Assembly (NCBI GenBank): GCA_964609085.1
Contig: CAZSRZ010000005.1
Span: 32,249 to 96,248 of the forward strand
DNA length: 64,000 nt
Direction of reading: 5' to 3'
From: JANPLG01 sp964609085
GTDB lineage: Bacteria > Armatimonadota > SYMT01
Under the pieces are notes generated by a model, which was given only the letters and a program-made list of their open reading frames with translations, was not told the DNA's origin and did no database searches. Below, one piece after another: positions 44,570 to 53,915 of this stretch (within the stretch, counting starts at the first letter, position 1; each line of letters opens with the position of its first letter). Made by a program: the position numbers and the translations under genes.

Positions 44570-47143
44570 ATGCCCAGAAAGAAAAAAGTAGAACTCAGCC
44601 CCGAAGCCGCGGAGGGCGCGGCCGTCGAGGTGCAGCCGGCGGTAGATCCCCCGGATGTTGTCCCGGCCCTCCCTGCGGAGCTCTCGATCCTGCCGCTCCG
44701 GGACAACGTCCTGTTCCCGGCCGTCGTGGCTCCGTTGACGGTGACGCGGGAAGCCTCGGTCAAGCTGATCGACGACGCCGCCGTAGCCGAGAACCGCATC
44801 ATCGGGGTGGTGACCCTGAAAGATCCCGGAGTGGAAACGCCAACCTTTGCGGACCTCCACCCGATCGGGGTCGCGGCGGCCATCCGAATGATGGTCAAGA
44901 TGCCGGATGGGGTCCGCCTGAACGTCCACGGTCTGCAGCGCAACCGGCTGCTCGAACCCACGCAGGACGAGCCGTACATCCGGTGTAAGGTGGAGCCCCT
45001 GCAAGAGACGATCGATGTGCGGGTCGAAGAGGAGAGCGGGGCGGAGGCCGGGGCCGACGCAGTCTCGCTCGATGTCGAGATCCGCGCGCTGGTGCGAAAC
45101 ATCGGAGAGGCCTTCCAGAAAGTCGTGCAGATGTCCCCCAATCTGCCCGACGAGCTGCAAGCAATCCCGATGAACGTGCGGGAGCCGAACACGCTTGCGG
45201 ATCTCGTGGCTGCGCACATGCCCGTCGGCACCCTCGAAAAGCAAGAGATCCTCGAGGAACTGAATATTGCCGCCCGCCTCCGGAAGCTCGCGACCCTGGT
45301 GCAGCACGAACTCCACGTGCTGGAAGTAGGCAGCAGGATTCAGTCGGAAGTCTCCTCGGAGATGAACCGAGTTCAAAAGGAGTACTGGCTGCGAGAGCAG
45401 CTCAAGGCGATACAGAAGGAGCTCGGGGAGGGCGACGACCGCGAGAACGAGATCGCCGAGCTTCGCGAAAAAATCGAAGCCTCCGGAATGACCGAGGAAG
45501 CCCGGAAGGAGGCGGATCGAGAGCTGGAGCGGCTGCAGAGAATGCCTCCCGCGGCGGCCGAATACACCGTCTCGCGGACCTACCTCGACTGGCTGACGGT
45601 CCTCCCCTGGAAGCATGCGACTGAGGACAACCTGGATATTCGCGCTGTGCAGGAGGTGCTCAACGAGGATCACTACGGGTTGGAGAAGATCAAAGACAGG
45701 TTGCTCGAGTACCTCTCGGTGCGCAAGTTCAAGCGCGAGGGAGACGTCCGTCAGCCGATCCTCTGCTTCGTGGGACCGCCCGGAGTCGGCAAGACGTCCC
45801 TGGGGAAGAGCATTGCCCGGGCGCTGGGCCGCAAGTTCGTTCGCTTCTCGCTGGGCGGAATGCGGGACGAGGCGGAGATCCGGGGTCACCGCCGCACCTA
45901 CATCGGCGCGCTTCCCGGCCAGATCATCCAGGGCATCCGCCGCGCGGGCACTCGCAATCCGGTGATGATGCTCGACGAGATTGACAAGGTCGGACAGGAC
46001 TTCCGCGGTGATCCGTCGTCCGCGCTGTTGGAGGTGCTGGATCCGGAGCAAAACGTCGACTTCCGCGATCACTATCTGGACGTGGCGTTCGACCTGTCCG
46101 ACGTCCTCTTCGTTACCACGGCCAACGTCCTGGACACCATCCTCCCACCGCTCCGAGACCGGATGGAGGTCATCGAGCTTGCCGGATACACCGAAGAGGA
46201 GAAGGTCGAGATTGCGAAACGCCACCTCGTTCTCAAACAGTTGCAGGAGCACGGGCTGACCGAGGCCGAGCACCTGGGGTGGGATGATGCCGCCCTCCAC
46301 CTGCTGATCCGGGGCTACACCCGCGAGGCGGGGGTGCGCAACCTGGAACGAGAGATCGCGGCGATCACACGCAAAGCCACGCGCGAATATGCCGAGGGGC
46401 GCACGGACCCAATGCGGGCGAGCACGGAGCAGGTCCGCAAGTATCTCGGCGCGCCGCGTTTCGAGTTCGAAGAGGTGCAGGATCGCGTCACCCATCCGGG
46501 GGTGGCTACCGGCCTCGCCTGGACGCCGTTTGGGGGAGACATCCTGTTCATCGAAGCGATCGCGATGCCGGACGGCAAGGGGAGCCTCACGCTCACCGGC
46601 CAACTGGGCGACGTGATGAAGGAGTCCGCGCAGGCGGCCCTGAGCTACATTCGGTCGCAGTCCATCCCCCTGGGACTCAGCGCGGACTATTTCCACAAGC
46701 ACGATATCCACCTTCACGTTCCGTCGGGGGCGATTCCCAAGGACGGGCCGTCGGCCGGCGTCACGATGGCCACCGCGATCGCCGGGCTGGCCACGGGTCA
46801 GAAGGTGCGGCCCAGAGTGGCGATGACGGGCGAGATCACGCTCACCGGCCGAGTGCTTCCCGTTGGCGGCATCAAGGAGAAGGCGCTGGCAGCGCGGCGC
46901 GCGGGCATACGCGAGATGATCCTTCCGGAAAGAAACCGAAAGGATGTGGATGAGGAGCTTCCGGATCTGGTCCGGCAGTCGATGTCATTCCACTTCGTCA
47001 CAGAGGTGACGCAAGTGCTTGAGTTGGCGCTGGAGCACGCAGCCGCAGCCTCTCCGCCCACCAAGGGGAAGGGTCGGAAGTCCGGTGCCAACGGCGCGGA
47101 TGGATCAGCCGGGTCCGCCTCGCGGCGTCGAGTGAGCGCCTGA
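44570..47143 (+). CDS. lon: ATP-dependent protease Lon
   Basis: This protein of 857 residues has an N-terminal LON substrate domain (~38-240, beginning ELSILPLRDNVLFPAVVAPL), then a coiled segment. The AAA module has Walker A GPPGVGKTS (near 400) and DEIDKVGQDFRGDPSSALLE. The C-terminal protease domain has the catalytic Ser in PKDGPSAGVTMATA (~728) and Lys in GGIKEKALAA (~770). It degrades damaged cytoplasmic proteins. Its final residues (Ser/Arg-rich tail) overlap the convergent histidine kinase gene by 39 bases. Confidence 0.95.
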   Translation: MPRKKKVELSPEAAEGAAVEVQPAVDPPDVVPALPAELSILPLRDNVLFPAVVAPLTVTREASVKLIDDAAVAENRIIGVVTLKDPGVETPTFADLHPIGVAAAIRMMVKMPDGVRLNVHGLQRNRLLEPTQDEPYIRCKVEPLQETIDVRVEEESGAEAGADAVSLDVEIRALVRNIGEAFQKVVQMSPNLPDELQAIPMNVREPNTLADLVAAHMPVGTLEKQEILEELNIAARLRKLATLVQHELHVLEVGSRIQSEVSSEMNRVQKEYWLREQLKAIQKELGEGDDRENEIAELREKIEASGMTEEARKEADRELERLQRMPPAAAEYTVSRTYLDWLTVLPWKHATEDNLDIRAVQEVLNEDHYGLEKIKDRLLEYLSVRKFKREGDVRQPILCFVGPPGVGKTSLGKSIARALGRKFVRFSLGGMRDEAEIRGHRRTYIGALPGQIIQGIRRAGTRNPVMMLDEIDKVGQDFRGDPSSALLEVLDPEQNVDFRDHYLDVAFDLSDVLFVTTANVLDTILPPLRDRMEVIELAGYTEEEKVEIAKRHLVLKQLQEHGLTEAEHLGWDDAALHLLIRGYTREAGVRNLEREIAAITRKATREYAEGRTDPMRASTEQVRKYLGAPRFEFEEVQDRVTHPGVATGLAWTPFGGDILFIEAIAMPDGKGSLTLTGQLGDVMKESAQAALSYIRSQSIPLGLSADYFHKHDIHLHVPSGAIPKDGPSAGVTMATAIAGLATGQKVRPRVAMTGEITLTGRVLPVGGIKEKALAARRAGIREMILPERNRKDVDEELPDLVRQSMSFHFVTEVTQVLELALEHAAAASPPTKGKGRKSGANGADGSAGSASRRRVSA

Positions 47144-48664
47144 GCCGACTGCAGATTGATCGAGGGAGTTCCTTCCCGGGAGTCGGGCGGCTGGGAGCCG
47201 CACCGCCACGCTGGTCCCCGCTCCCGGTGAGCTGGTGATCTCCATCTCGCCCCCGTGGGCTTTCACAATACCGGCGCAGATCGAGAGACCAAGGCCGGTC
47301 CCGCCCTGCTTCCGGCTCCGAGCGTCGTCAACCCGGTAGAATCGTTCTGTGAGATGCGGTAGATGCTCCGGAGCGATCCCCTCGCCGGTGTCCGTCACCG
47401 CGAGGCGGACGAATTCGCCATCGCCGCTCGCGGAGAGGGTGATGGTCCCCTCCGGCGGGGTGTGGCGGATGGCGTTCTCCAGCAGATTCACCAGCAGCCG
47501 CTCAAGGTGCACGAGATCTCCCTGGACGGACAGCTCCCTCACGTTGCCGATCACCTGCACCGACGGGCCGCCGGGTCGCCGAGCCGCGGAGCCGACTGCG
47601 GACTCGAACAACTCGACGACCGGCACCGGGTGGATGCGCAGCTCCAGTTGACCCGTATCCGAGCGAGCGACCAGCAGCAAGTCATCCACCACGCGGCGCA
47701 TCGTATCGGCCGCGGAGTCGGCCGTCTGAAGCGCGGCCCGGTACTCCTCCGGAGTACGCTCGCGGGACAGGGTAAGGCTGGTCTGCGCTTTCAGCCGGGT
47801 GAGTGGGGTTCGAAGCTCGTGGGATGCATCCCCTGCAAATCGGCGCTGTTGCTCGTAGAGCCGTTCCAGGCGCTCGTAGGCAGTGGCATTCTCGGCGAAT
47901 GCCGTCTCCAGGCGCGCGATGAGGGCGTTGAACGTCTTGGCCATCTCCGCCAGCTCGTCGTCGCCCGTCACGGGGAGCCGTCGGGAGAGATCGCGCGCCT
48001 CAATCCGTGCCGCCTCCTGCGTCATCCTGCGCACGGGGCTCAGCGCCCGACCAGTGAGGAAGATCCCGCCGATGCCGACCACCAGCAGGCCGAGCGGCGC
48101 CAGGGTGAGAAAGGTCCGCAACTGGTGAACCTCCACCTGGCGCAGGTCGGCGATAGGACGGGCCACCTGAACCACGCCAACCTGCTCCGCCCCCTCCAGG
48201 AGCGGGACGGACAGCACCCGCAGGGGCTCTCCCGAGATGACGGCGTTGGTAAAGACCTCTCTGCCGGTGACAGCCTCGCGGAAACCGTTGAGGTCCCAGG
48301 GCCTCGGATGCGGGGGATAAGGGAGCAGCGACCTTCCACGCAGCGTGAGGAGGCGAGGCTGACGGAAATAAGCGTACCTCTCAATCGCGGTCGCCCCTGG
48401 GGAGACGCTCCCGAGCAGCTCGCCTCCCGGTGACCCGGGGAGCCGTGCGAAGAGGCCAGGCATGAGGCTGTAACGGGATTCAAGCTGTCTGAAAGCGTAC
48501 CAGGTTTGCCTCACGGACTCCGAGCGGTTGCCGAGCTCACGATCCGCGGAGCGGAGCAGGTCCGCCCGCGTCCGCTCCAACAGCGCCCAACCAAACGCTC
48601 CGAGCAAGAGTGCCAGGACGCCCACATGCCAGAGTGTGAGCCGGAGCCGGACCGTGGTGCGCAT
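47105..48664 (-). CDS. Membrane sensor histidine kinase
   Basis: This protein of 519 residues has two membrane helices (~11-30 and ~183-205) around an outer sensor domain, and a HAMP domain (~206-258). The HisKA block contains FAGDASHELRTPLTRLKAQ (phospho-His ~282), and the ATPase domain carries NLLENAIRHTPP (N box), DTGEGIAPEHLPHL and GGTGLGLSICAGI. Its start overlaps the response-regulator stop (TGATG). The signal is unknown. Its C-terminus overlaps lon on the other strand. Confidence 0.92.
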   Translation of the reverse strand: MRTTVRLRLTLWHVGVLALLLGAFGWALLERTRADLLRSADRELGNRSESVRQTWYAFRQLESRYSLMPGLFARLPGSPGGELLGSVSPGATAIERYAYFRQPRLLTLRGRSLLPYPPHPRPWDLNGFREAVTGREVFTNAVISGEPLRVLSVPLLEGAEQVGVVQVARPIADLRQVEVHQLRTFLTLAPLGLLVVGIGGIFLTGRALSPVRRMTQEAARIEARDLSRRLPVTGDDELAEMAKTFNALIARLETAFAENATAYERLERLYEQQRRFAGDASHELRTPLTRLKAQTSLTLSRERTPEEYRAALQTADSAADTMRRVVDDLLLVARSDTGQLELRIHPVPVVELFESAVGSAARRPGGPSVQVIGNVRELSVQGDLVHLERLLVNLLENAIRHTPPEGTITLSASGDGEFVRLAVTDTGEGIAPEHLPHLTERFYRVDDARSRKQGGTGLGLSICAGIVKAHGGEMEITSSPGAGTSVAVRLPAARLPGRNSLDQSAVGSGAHSTPRGGPG

Positions 48665-49347
48665 CAGCCGACCTCCAATCTCGGGGCGCGCAGGACATAC
48701 CCGACCCGGTGGACGGTGTGAATCAGCCGTTGGTCGTGGCCCGCATCGATCTTCTTGCGGAGGAAGTTGATGTGGACGTCCACCGTGTTGGAAGCGGCCT
48801 CTTCGTCCATCCAGATTCGCTCCTGGATCACTTCTCTCGTCAGCACCCGCCCCTCATTCGCGGCAAGTGCTTCCAGCAGGCGGTACTCCCGGGGGGTGAG
48901 ATGAATCGGGTCGCCGCCGCGGGTGACTACGCGCAGATCCGTATCAATCTCCAGGTCGGCGATGCGGATGACGCGCCCCTTGTGGATACGGTCGCGGCGT
49001 ACGAGGGCACGTACTCGGGCCAGAAGCTCGCTGAAGTCGAAGGGTTTAGGGAGGTAGTCGTCCGCACCCAGCTCGAACCCGCGCACGCGGTCCGGAACGG
49101 CATCGCGGGCCGTCACCATGAGGATCGGCGTGACAACGCGCTCCGCTCGCAGTGCCCTGCAGACCGCGAGCCCGTCCAGGCGTGGGAGCATCACGTCCAG
49201 AATGATCAACGCGTAGCCGCCCTTCCGGGCCATCCGGAGACCGGTCTCGCCGTTGTCGGTTCGGTCGACGATGAAGCGCGCCTCCTCCAGGCCGGCCCGA
49301 ACCACTTCGGCGATCCCATCGTCATCCTCGATTAGCAACAGGCGCAT
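48664..49347 (-). CDS. OmpR/PhoB-family response regulator
   Basis: This protein of 227 residues has a receiver domain with LLLIEDDDGIAEV, phospho-Asp ~51 (LIILDVMLPRLDG), LMVTARDA and DDYLPKPFDF. A winged-helix domain follows with HLTPREYRLLEALAANEGRV and TVDVHINFLRKKID. It is the partner of the kinase downstream, which it overlaps. A direct repeat of the type bound by this family lies 140 bases upstream. Confidence 0.93.
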   Translation of the reverse strand: MRLLLIEDDDGIAEVVRAGLEEARFIVDRTDNGETGLRMARKGGYALIILDVMLPRLDGLAVCRALRAERVVTPILMVTARDAVPDRVRGFELGADDYLPKPFDFSELLARVRALVRRDRIHKGRVIRIADLEIDTDLRVVTRGGDPIHLTPREYRLLEALAANEGRVLTREVIQERIWMDEEAASNTVDVHINFLRKKIDAGHDQRLIHTVHRVGYVLRAPRLEVG

Positions 49348-49486
49348 TCGCGGTCGATCTCACGCTTTCAACTGAGGCCATGCTACTCCCGCATGTGCAG
49401 GGACGTCAGGTGGGATCCCAGGGCGCCGACCCATCCCGGCCGCAACCTGGGAGCGAGACTACGGCCGCCGGGACCCGACCGAGGGT

Positions 49487-49504
49487 CTTAATAACTTCTT
49501 AACG
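49487..49504. promoter_or_regulatory. Direct repeat, putative response-regulator binding site
   Basis: CTTAATA and CTTAACG start 11 bases apart, the spacing used by OmpR/PhoB-family dimers. The AT-rich patch stands out in GC-rich DNA between the divergent response regulator and sigma factor. Binding by the neighbouring regulator is inference. Confidence 0.4.
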
Positions 49505-49552
49505 GCCCAGAGGTAAACAGTAGTCAGCACTCGGTAGTTGGAGGAGATCACG

Positions 49553-50173
49553 GTGAATAGCGGTAGCACTATGAGCAGTGACTGGTCGGCACCGGCTCCG
49601 GTCGGAACCGCTTTCCTGCCGCGGGCAACAGCTTCGGAAGAGACTCCCTTCGAGAGCCTATTCGCGCGGCATCGAGCCGGACTGCAAGCGTTTCTCTACC
49701 GGAAGCTCGGGAACCGCGAAGATGCCGAGGATGCGGTCTCGATGACCTTCTTTAAGGCGTGGCGGGCATGGACGGGGTTCCGCGGCGAGATTCCGGAGCG
49801 GGCCTGGCTTTACGGGATAGCCAACCGCATCGCCATTGACGCCATGCGCCGTCGCCGCTGTCGCCCGGTCGGCTGCAGCCTGGAAGATGACCAGAACGAG
49901 TGGTCGCACTTCGATGCGGACGAGTCGCTTGACCCGGCCCGCCAGGTCCTGGACGGAGAGCGGCTGGAAACAACGCGGGCTGCGGTGCAGGGAGCCCTGG
50001 CCCTCCTCTCACCCGACCAGCAGCAACTCATTTCGCTGTACTACTTCGAGGAACTCCCCTACACTGAGATCAGCACCCGACTGGGGATTCCCTACCAGGA
50101 CCTGAAGAGCCGGCTCTACCGTATACGTCAGCGAGTGCGGCGGGATCTGGCTCTCTCTCCCCTGCTCTCCTGA
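49553..50173 (+). CDS. RNA polymerase sigma factor, ECF/sigma-70 type
   Basis: This protein of 206 residues has a region 2 with PFESLFARHRAGLQAFLYRK, NREDAEDAVSMTFFKAW and RAWLYGIANRIAIDAMRRR, and a region 4 with LSPDQQQLISLYYFEELPYT and GIPYQDLKSRLYRIRQRVRR. It directs RNA polymerase to alternative promoters. The GTG at 49553 has GGAGGAG six bases upstream; a TTG at 49538 inside that element is not preferred. No anti-sigma factor follows. The divergent two-component system may control it. Confidence 0.9.
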   Translation: MNSGSTMSSDWSAPAPVGTAFLPRATASEETPFESLFARHRAGLQAFLYRKLGNREDAEDAVSMTFFKAWRAWTGFRGEIPERAWLYGIANRIAIDAMRRRRCRPVGCSLEDDQNEWSHFDADESLDPARQVLDGERLETTRAAVQGALALLSPDQQQLISLYYFEELPYTEISTRLGIPYQDLKSRLYRIRQRVRRDLALSPLLS

Positions 50174-50187
50174 CCCTGCTCTCCTGA
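50160..50187. repeat. 14-bp tandem duplication at the sigma-factor stop
   Basis: CCCTGCTCTCCTGA occurs twice in direct succession. The first copy contains the stop codon of the sigma-factor gene. It is a likely slippage product with no evident function. Confidence 0.7.
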
Positions 50188-50265
50188 CCCGGTCCGAACG
50201 GGACGCCGCCCGCCGGAACCGGTTATGCTTCGTCCAACGTGGGAGTGCGTTCGGGGAGCAACTTA

Positions 50266-50919
50266 ATGGGATTCGTCAGGGATCTGGCCCTTATCGACCG
50301 GTTGGCCGGACTCTACACCAGCGTCGTTTCGGACGAGTTGGATAAGGCGGGCTACCGAGATCAAGTGATGAGGCCGGACATCCGCCCGCTGTCTCCCGAT
50401 GCTCGCATCGCCGGGTACGCCTTCCCTGTCCACGCTGTACCCGTCTTCGAGGTGCCCGAGCACCCCTACCAGCACGAGTTCGCGGCCGTCGACGCACTCC
50501 AGCATGGTGACGTGATGTGCGTCTCGAAGACCGAGGGCTCTTTCTGGGGCGAGCTGCTGTCAACCGCGGCTTCTTACCGGGGGTGCCGCGGCGTCATCGT
50601 TGATGGCTACACTCGAGACACGAAGGCCATCATGGCGATGGACTTCCCCGTGTTTGTGCGCGGGATCCACATGGCTGACTCGCTGGGACGCCTCGACGTC
50701 GTCGGCTACAACGTGCCGATCGTTTGCGGCGGCGTGCGGATGGCTCCCGGCGATCTCGTGCTCGCGGATTACGACGGCGTGGTCGTGATCCCGCACGCAA
50801 TTGGGGCTGAGATCATCGCGCTGGCCGAGGAGAAGGTTCGGGGGGAAAACCTGGTTCGCGACCATCTCCGTTTGGGGATGAGCGTTACCGAGGCCTGGCA
50901 GCGGTTCGGTGTGATGTGA
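50266..50919 (+). CDS. RraA-family protein (aldolase/lyase-like)
   Basis: This protein of 217 residues has the RraA/HMG-aldolase pattern: SVVSDELDKAGY, ARIAGYAFPV, AVDALQHGDVMCV, GELLSTAASYRGCRGVIVDG, TRDTKAIMAMDFPVFVRG and GDLVLADYDGVVVIP. The Arg and Asp after the Gly-rich strand mark the carboxylate and metal site of the aldolase subgroup. It may cleave or decarboxylate a sugar-derived keto-acid; the name does not imply ribonuclease control here. GGGGAG lies seven bases before the ATG. The stop overlaps the next start. Confidence 0.85.
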   Translation: MGFVRDLALIDRLAGLYTSVVSDELDKAGYRDQVMRPDIRPLSPDARIAGYAFPVHAVPVFEVPEHPYQHEFAAVDALQHGDVMCVSKTEGSFWGELLSTAASYRGCRGVIVDGYTRDTKAIMAMDFPVFVRGIHMADSLGRLDVVGYNVPIVCGGVRMAPGDLVLADYDGVVVIPHAIGAEIIALAEEKVRGENLVRDHLRLGMSVTEAWQRFGVM

Positions 50920-51626
50920 GCTGGCCGAGCCCACTCGAACCTGCATCGCAGCTCCGTCACATCCCCATCATCGAGAGCGGGGAGGCGATGGTAGACCCTG
51001 TCGCCCTCTGTCCGCGGTTGCTCTGGACCGAACGCCATCCCGTTTTCGATTACCGCAGGTTACGCTTCGCTCGCCAGGGGCTGGCCGAACGCCTCTGCAT
51101 CGCCGCCGAGGCACTCCCGGAGGGGTTCCGCCTGGCGCTGGTGGAGTGCTACCGTACGCCCGCCATCCAGCGGGCGATGCACGACCACACCCGCGACCGA
51201 CTCCGCGCCGCCTTCCCCGGCTGGAGCCCCCAACGCCTGGGGCGCGAGGCGAATCGCTTCTCGGCACCGCTGCGGATTGACGCCCCACCGCCCCACACGA
51301 CCGGCGGGGCAGTGGACCTCACCATCCTGGATCGGGACGGGAAGTCGCTGGATTTCTTGAGCCCGTACGTGATCTCGGACGCTGCGGGCGCGCCGATGGC
51401 TGCACCGGGACTTTCCGCTGAAGCCCGCGCGAACCGCGACCTGCTGGTCAGTGTGCTGAACCACGCCGGGATCACCAACTACCCCTCGGAGTGGTGGCAC
51501 TGGTCCTACGGAGATCAGGCCTGGGCTTACCGTGGCGGGCATCCACACGCACTGTACGGCGCATTGCCGCCGCCCGAAGGGCTGGACTCGGGCGAGTTCC
51601 GGCTGCATCTGGATCCGGGGATCTGA
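50916..51626 (+). CDS. VanX-like D-alanyl-D-alanine dipeptidase (M15)
   Basis: This protein of 236 residues has the zinc-peptidase motifs RLALVECYRTPAIQ, PPPHTTGGAVDLTI (SxHxxGxAxD type), NRDLLVSVLNHAGITNYPSE and EWWHWSYGDQAWA (catalytic E-x-x-H). It should split D-Ala-D-Ala in cell-wall recycling. Without vanH/vanA neighbours, vancomycin resistance is not implied. The GTG overlaps the RraA stop (GTGA). Confidence 0.88.
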   Translation: MSWPSPLEPASQLRHIPIIESGEAMVDPVALCPRLLWTERHPVFDYRRLRFARQGLAERLCIAAEALPEGFRLALVECYRTPAIQRAMHDHTRDRLRAAFPGWSPQRLGREANRFSAPLRIDAPPPHTTGGAVDLTILDRDGKSLDFLSPYVISDAAGAPMAAPGLSAEARANRDLLVSVLNHAGITNYPSEWWHWSYGDQAWAYRGGHPHALYGALPPPEGLDSGEFRLHLDPGI

Positions 51627-51691
51627 GATGCCAATCGGTGATGGGACCGCGCAACCGCGCGGTCCCACTCACCTTCAGTGCCCCGCGTGGT

Positions 51692-51913
51692 TTAGAAGTC
51701 GAAGGGCGTCCATTGCTCGCGCTGCGCCTCGAGCCGCGCAAGTGTTGCCCCGCGATCATCGTAAGGATAGCTGGGCAGGGCGTTGGAGCGGATCTCGTTG
51801 CTCACCAGAGGGCCGTGGCACCCGGTGAGTCGTCCTCGCTCGTCAAACCGGACTGCGAACACGCTGCCAGATTGGCCGCGCTCCCAGAACCGGTAGGTCG
51901 CTTCAGCGGTCAT
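51692..51913 (-). CDS. Small hypothetical protein
   Basis: This protein of 73 residues begins MTAEATYRFWERGQSGSV and includes FAVRFDERGRLTGCHGPLV and a Gln/Glu-rich end. A clear AGGAG precedes the ATG by four bases, which makes real coding likely. The phrase RFDERGRLTGCHGPL suggests a compact beta fold, but no family is recognised. Confidence 0.6.
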   Translation of the reverse strand: MTAEATYRFWERGQSGSVFAVRFDERGRLTGCHGPLVSNEIRSNALPSYPYDDRGATLARLEAQREQWTPFDF

Positions 51914-52071
51914 TGTTCTCCTTGCCTACCCCATCGTAGGCGTTCAACGCCTCAAGCGGCGTCGAGGGAACCCCTGAGACGCCCGCACCGGCAGCACTGC
52001 CGGGGGGTGTGTCGCCCCAGTGGACCAACGTCCATCGATTATCTTCGGCGATTCGAGCCGCGTCGCCAAGT

Positions 52072-52084
52072 CCACCAAAGGTGG
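52072..52084 (-). terminator. Short hairpin after the 52093 gene
   Basis: CCACC AAA GGTGG is a perfect 5-bp inverted repeat just past the stop on the minus strand. There is no T-run, so it is a weak terminator candidate. Confidence 0.3.
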
Positions 52085-52092
52085 TAGGGCGT

Positions 52093-53052
52093 TCAGCGGG
52101 TGATGATGGGGCCCATCCGGACCACCTCGAACTCCTTGCCGGTCACTCGCTTCAGCGTTCCCAGGTCCTCGTCGTTCCACCGCTTGTCCGGAGCACCAGA
52201 GAAGAACCAGTTGCTGCCGTTGTCCGCCAGGATCATCCCGTGGGTTTTCATGGCCTGGAGGATCACGCGCGCCTGCGGGGGGAAACCCTGGATGTCGAAG
52301 CCGGCTCGAAGGCGGACCCGCATCCCCATCGGCGGCAGGTTCGGATCGGTCCGGCTGGATGCGAAGTGCCGGGCGGGGGCGATGTAGCCCCTTCGAGAGC
52401 GCTGCACCGTGAAGCGGATCGCGTGTCGAATCGCGCCGGACTGCACAACCTCATCGTAGCGGACGAGCCCCGGGAAGATCGGCAGTCCGGCCGCATCGGC
52501 GGAAGTCCAGCCTGCGGGACGCGTGGTTCCCTGCCGAAGGTCGAACACGGCACCGCTGTCCGCTCTCCAGCCGCCGGCATCCGGGAAGGCACGGAACAAC
52601 TCGTAGGCGCGCCAGTTGTCCCGATCGATGACCAGGACGTGCCGGTCCCCGTCCGCGGCGACACCGCCTTCGATCGGTGCACTCGCGGGAATCGGGAACG
52701 GTCCGGGGTCGCTCTCGTTGGCGTACGCGGTGTAGGTGACCCGCACGCGCGGCTGCGATCCTGGGACGACCACATAGGGAATGCCGTAGGGACCGCCGCC
52801 ATAACTGGCGCCGAAGTCGGGATGGAGTCGGGTGTCTCTGCCGATCGAGGCAATGAGGGCGTCCGAGTTTGGATCCACCGGTTCGCGGTCGATCGCCAGA
52901 TTCCAGGCATCTGTGCGCGGGAGCACCGATTTGCCGTTGAGCGACGCGTTGGGCCCCAGGTCCGGAATCCCCTCCACGGCCCCGGCAGTGCCCACGAGCA
53001 GTAGGGCAAGGCCAGCGGCGAGGAGGCGGAGAGTGGACGCTACCCGAATCAT
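52093..53052 (-). CDS. Exported protein of unknown function
   Basis: This protein of 319 residues starts with a signal peptide (LRLLAAGLALLLVGTAGAVE). The mature part shows NGKSVLPRTDAWNLAIDR, DFGASYGGGPYGIPYVVV, HVLVIDRDNWRAYELFRA, GWTSADAAGLPIFPGLVRYD, RHAIRFTVQRSRRGYIAPA and HGMILADNGSNWFFSGAPD. This pattern recurs as a hypothetical exported protein across soil bacteria; the repeated aromatic and DNW motifs suggest a beta-rich binding fold. No catalytic residues are proposed. A hairpin follows. Confidence 0.72.
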   Translation of the reverse strand: MIRVASTLRLLAAGLALLLVGTAGAVEGIPDLGPNASLNGKSVLPRTDAWNLAIDREPVDPNSDALIASIGRDTRLHPDFGASYGGGPYGIPYVVVPGSQPRVRVTYTAYANESDPGPFPIPASAPIEGGVAADGDRHVLVIDRDNWRAYELFRAFPDAGGWRADSGAVFDLRQGTTRPAGWTSADAAGLPIFPGLVRYDEVVQSGAIRHAIRFTVQRSRRGYIAPARHFASSRTDPNLPPMGMRVRLRAGFDIQGFPPQARVILQAMKTHGMILADNGSNWFFSGAPDKRWNDEDLGTLKRVTGKEFEVVRMGPIITR

Positions 53053-53101
53053 GGGCGACTCTGCAGACCTGAGCGGGAAGTGCGGGTTGGATGCCGCAAG
53101 G

Positions 53102-53665
53102 CTAGCGGACGAGGATGTACCGATAGCGTGGGCCGCCCTCCAGCCTGCTTGAGAGTTCCTCGACCACGCTGATCAGCGCCGCACGCCCCACGAGGATGGC
53201 CTTGTGGGCCTGATTGGGCTGCCAGACCGGCGTCCGCGGCTGCGTCAGTGACAACTGGATCACCTCCACCAACTCGAAGAAGCGCCGCCGGTCATTCAAT
53301 ATGAGCTCGTCCACGTCCCGCCAAAGCAGGATCGCCCGGTTCACCTCGGGGACCGGAGCCCCGTGGGCGGACAGCGCCTTCAGCAGCGCCGTCGGCTCGA
53401 GGCGCCGGCCGGTTCGGTCCGGCCCGCCGGGCTCGCCGAGCCACAGAGCATCGCCATCCGGGATGGTGAGCAGGCGATGTCCCGGCTGCAAGGCGAGCTC
53501 GCGCTGGACCGCGTCGGCAACCGGCCGGTCGTCACCACCCACCACGGCGATGGCGATGAAGTCAGCCGCGTTCAAGGCGTTCGCCACGGCCGTTGCGGCG
53601 CGTGAGCGTCGTGAGCCACTGGCGAAAGAAGGTTCGGTTCCTAGCACGGCGGTTATCTGACCCAT
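53102..53665 (-). CDS. Hypothetical protein
   Basis: This protein of 187 residues has GTEPSFASGSRRSRAATAV, an ADFIAIAVVGGDDRPVAD stretch, LLKALSAHG, RAILLWRDVDELILNDRRRF and a closing PRYRYILVR. It lacks a signal peptide and membrane helices. No family is recognised. The ATG at 53665 is chosen over the adjacent GTG at 53668. GATAAT on the minus strand (53703-53708) is a possible -10 box. It precedes the exported protein at 52093 on the same strand by 49 bases. Confidence 0.5.
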   Translation of the reverse strand: MGQITAVLGTEPSFASGSRRSRAATAVANALNAADFIAIAVVGGDDRPVADAVQRELALQPGHRLLTIPDGDALWLGEPGGPDRTGRRLEPTALLKALSAHGAPVPEVNRAILLWRDVDELILNDRRRFFELVEVIQLSLTQPRTPVWQPNQAHKAILVGRAALISVVEELSSRLEGGPRYRYILVR

Positions 53666-53915
53666 CACTTCTTGCGGGGCACAGGGTTCCGGATTGTTGC
53701 GGTATTATCGTCGGGTTGCGTCGATTTGACAGCTACGCGCCCGAATGCGCTCGGAATCCACTCAGATGATCGGTCCAAACAGGCGTCCCGAGAGGCGTAC
53801 CCGGGGAGGGGAGGGGCCAACCGAGGTCGTGGACGGGTCCCTCGGGGAGCCGGGTCCCCGGCCTGAAGCGGCTCCACGCCGCCCTGGCCGGTGATAGCAT
53901 TAGTTCAACAAGCAT

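Noticed and set aside
44540..46717. Minus-strand frame of 725 codons opposite lon
   Set aside because: Entirely antisense to a canonical Lon protease with intact catalytic motifs; no independent ribosome site or motif.
50916..51626. Vancomycin resistance by the VanX-like gene
   Set aside because: No vanA/vanH or vanR/vanS genes are adjacent; a cell-wall recycling dipeptidase is the simpler reading.
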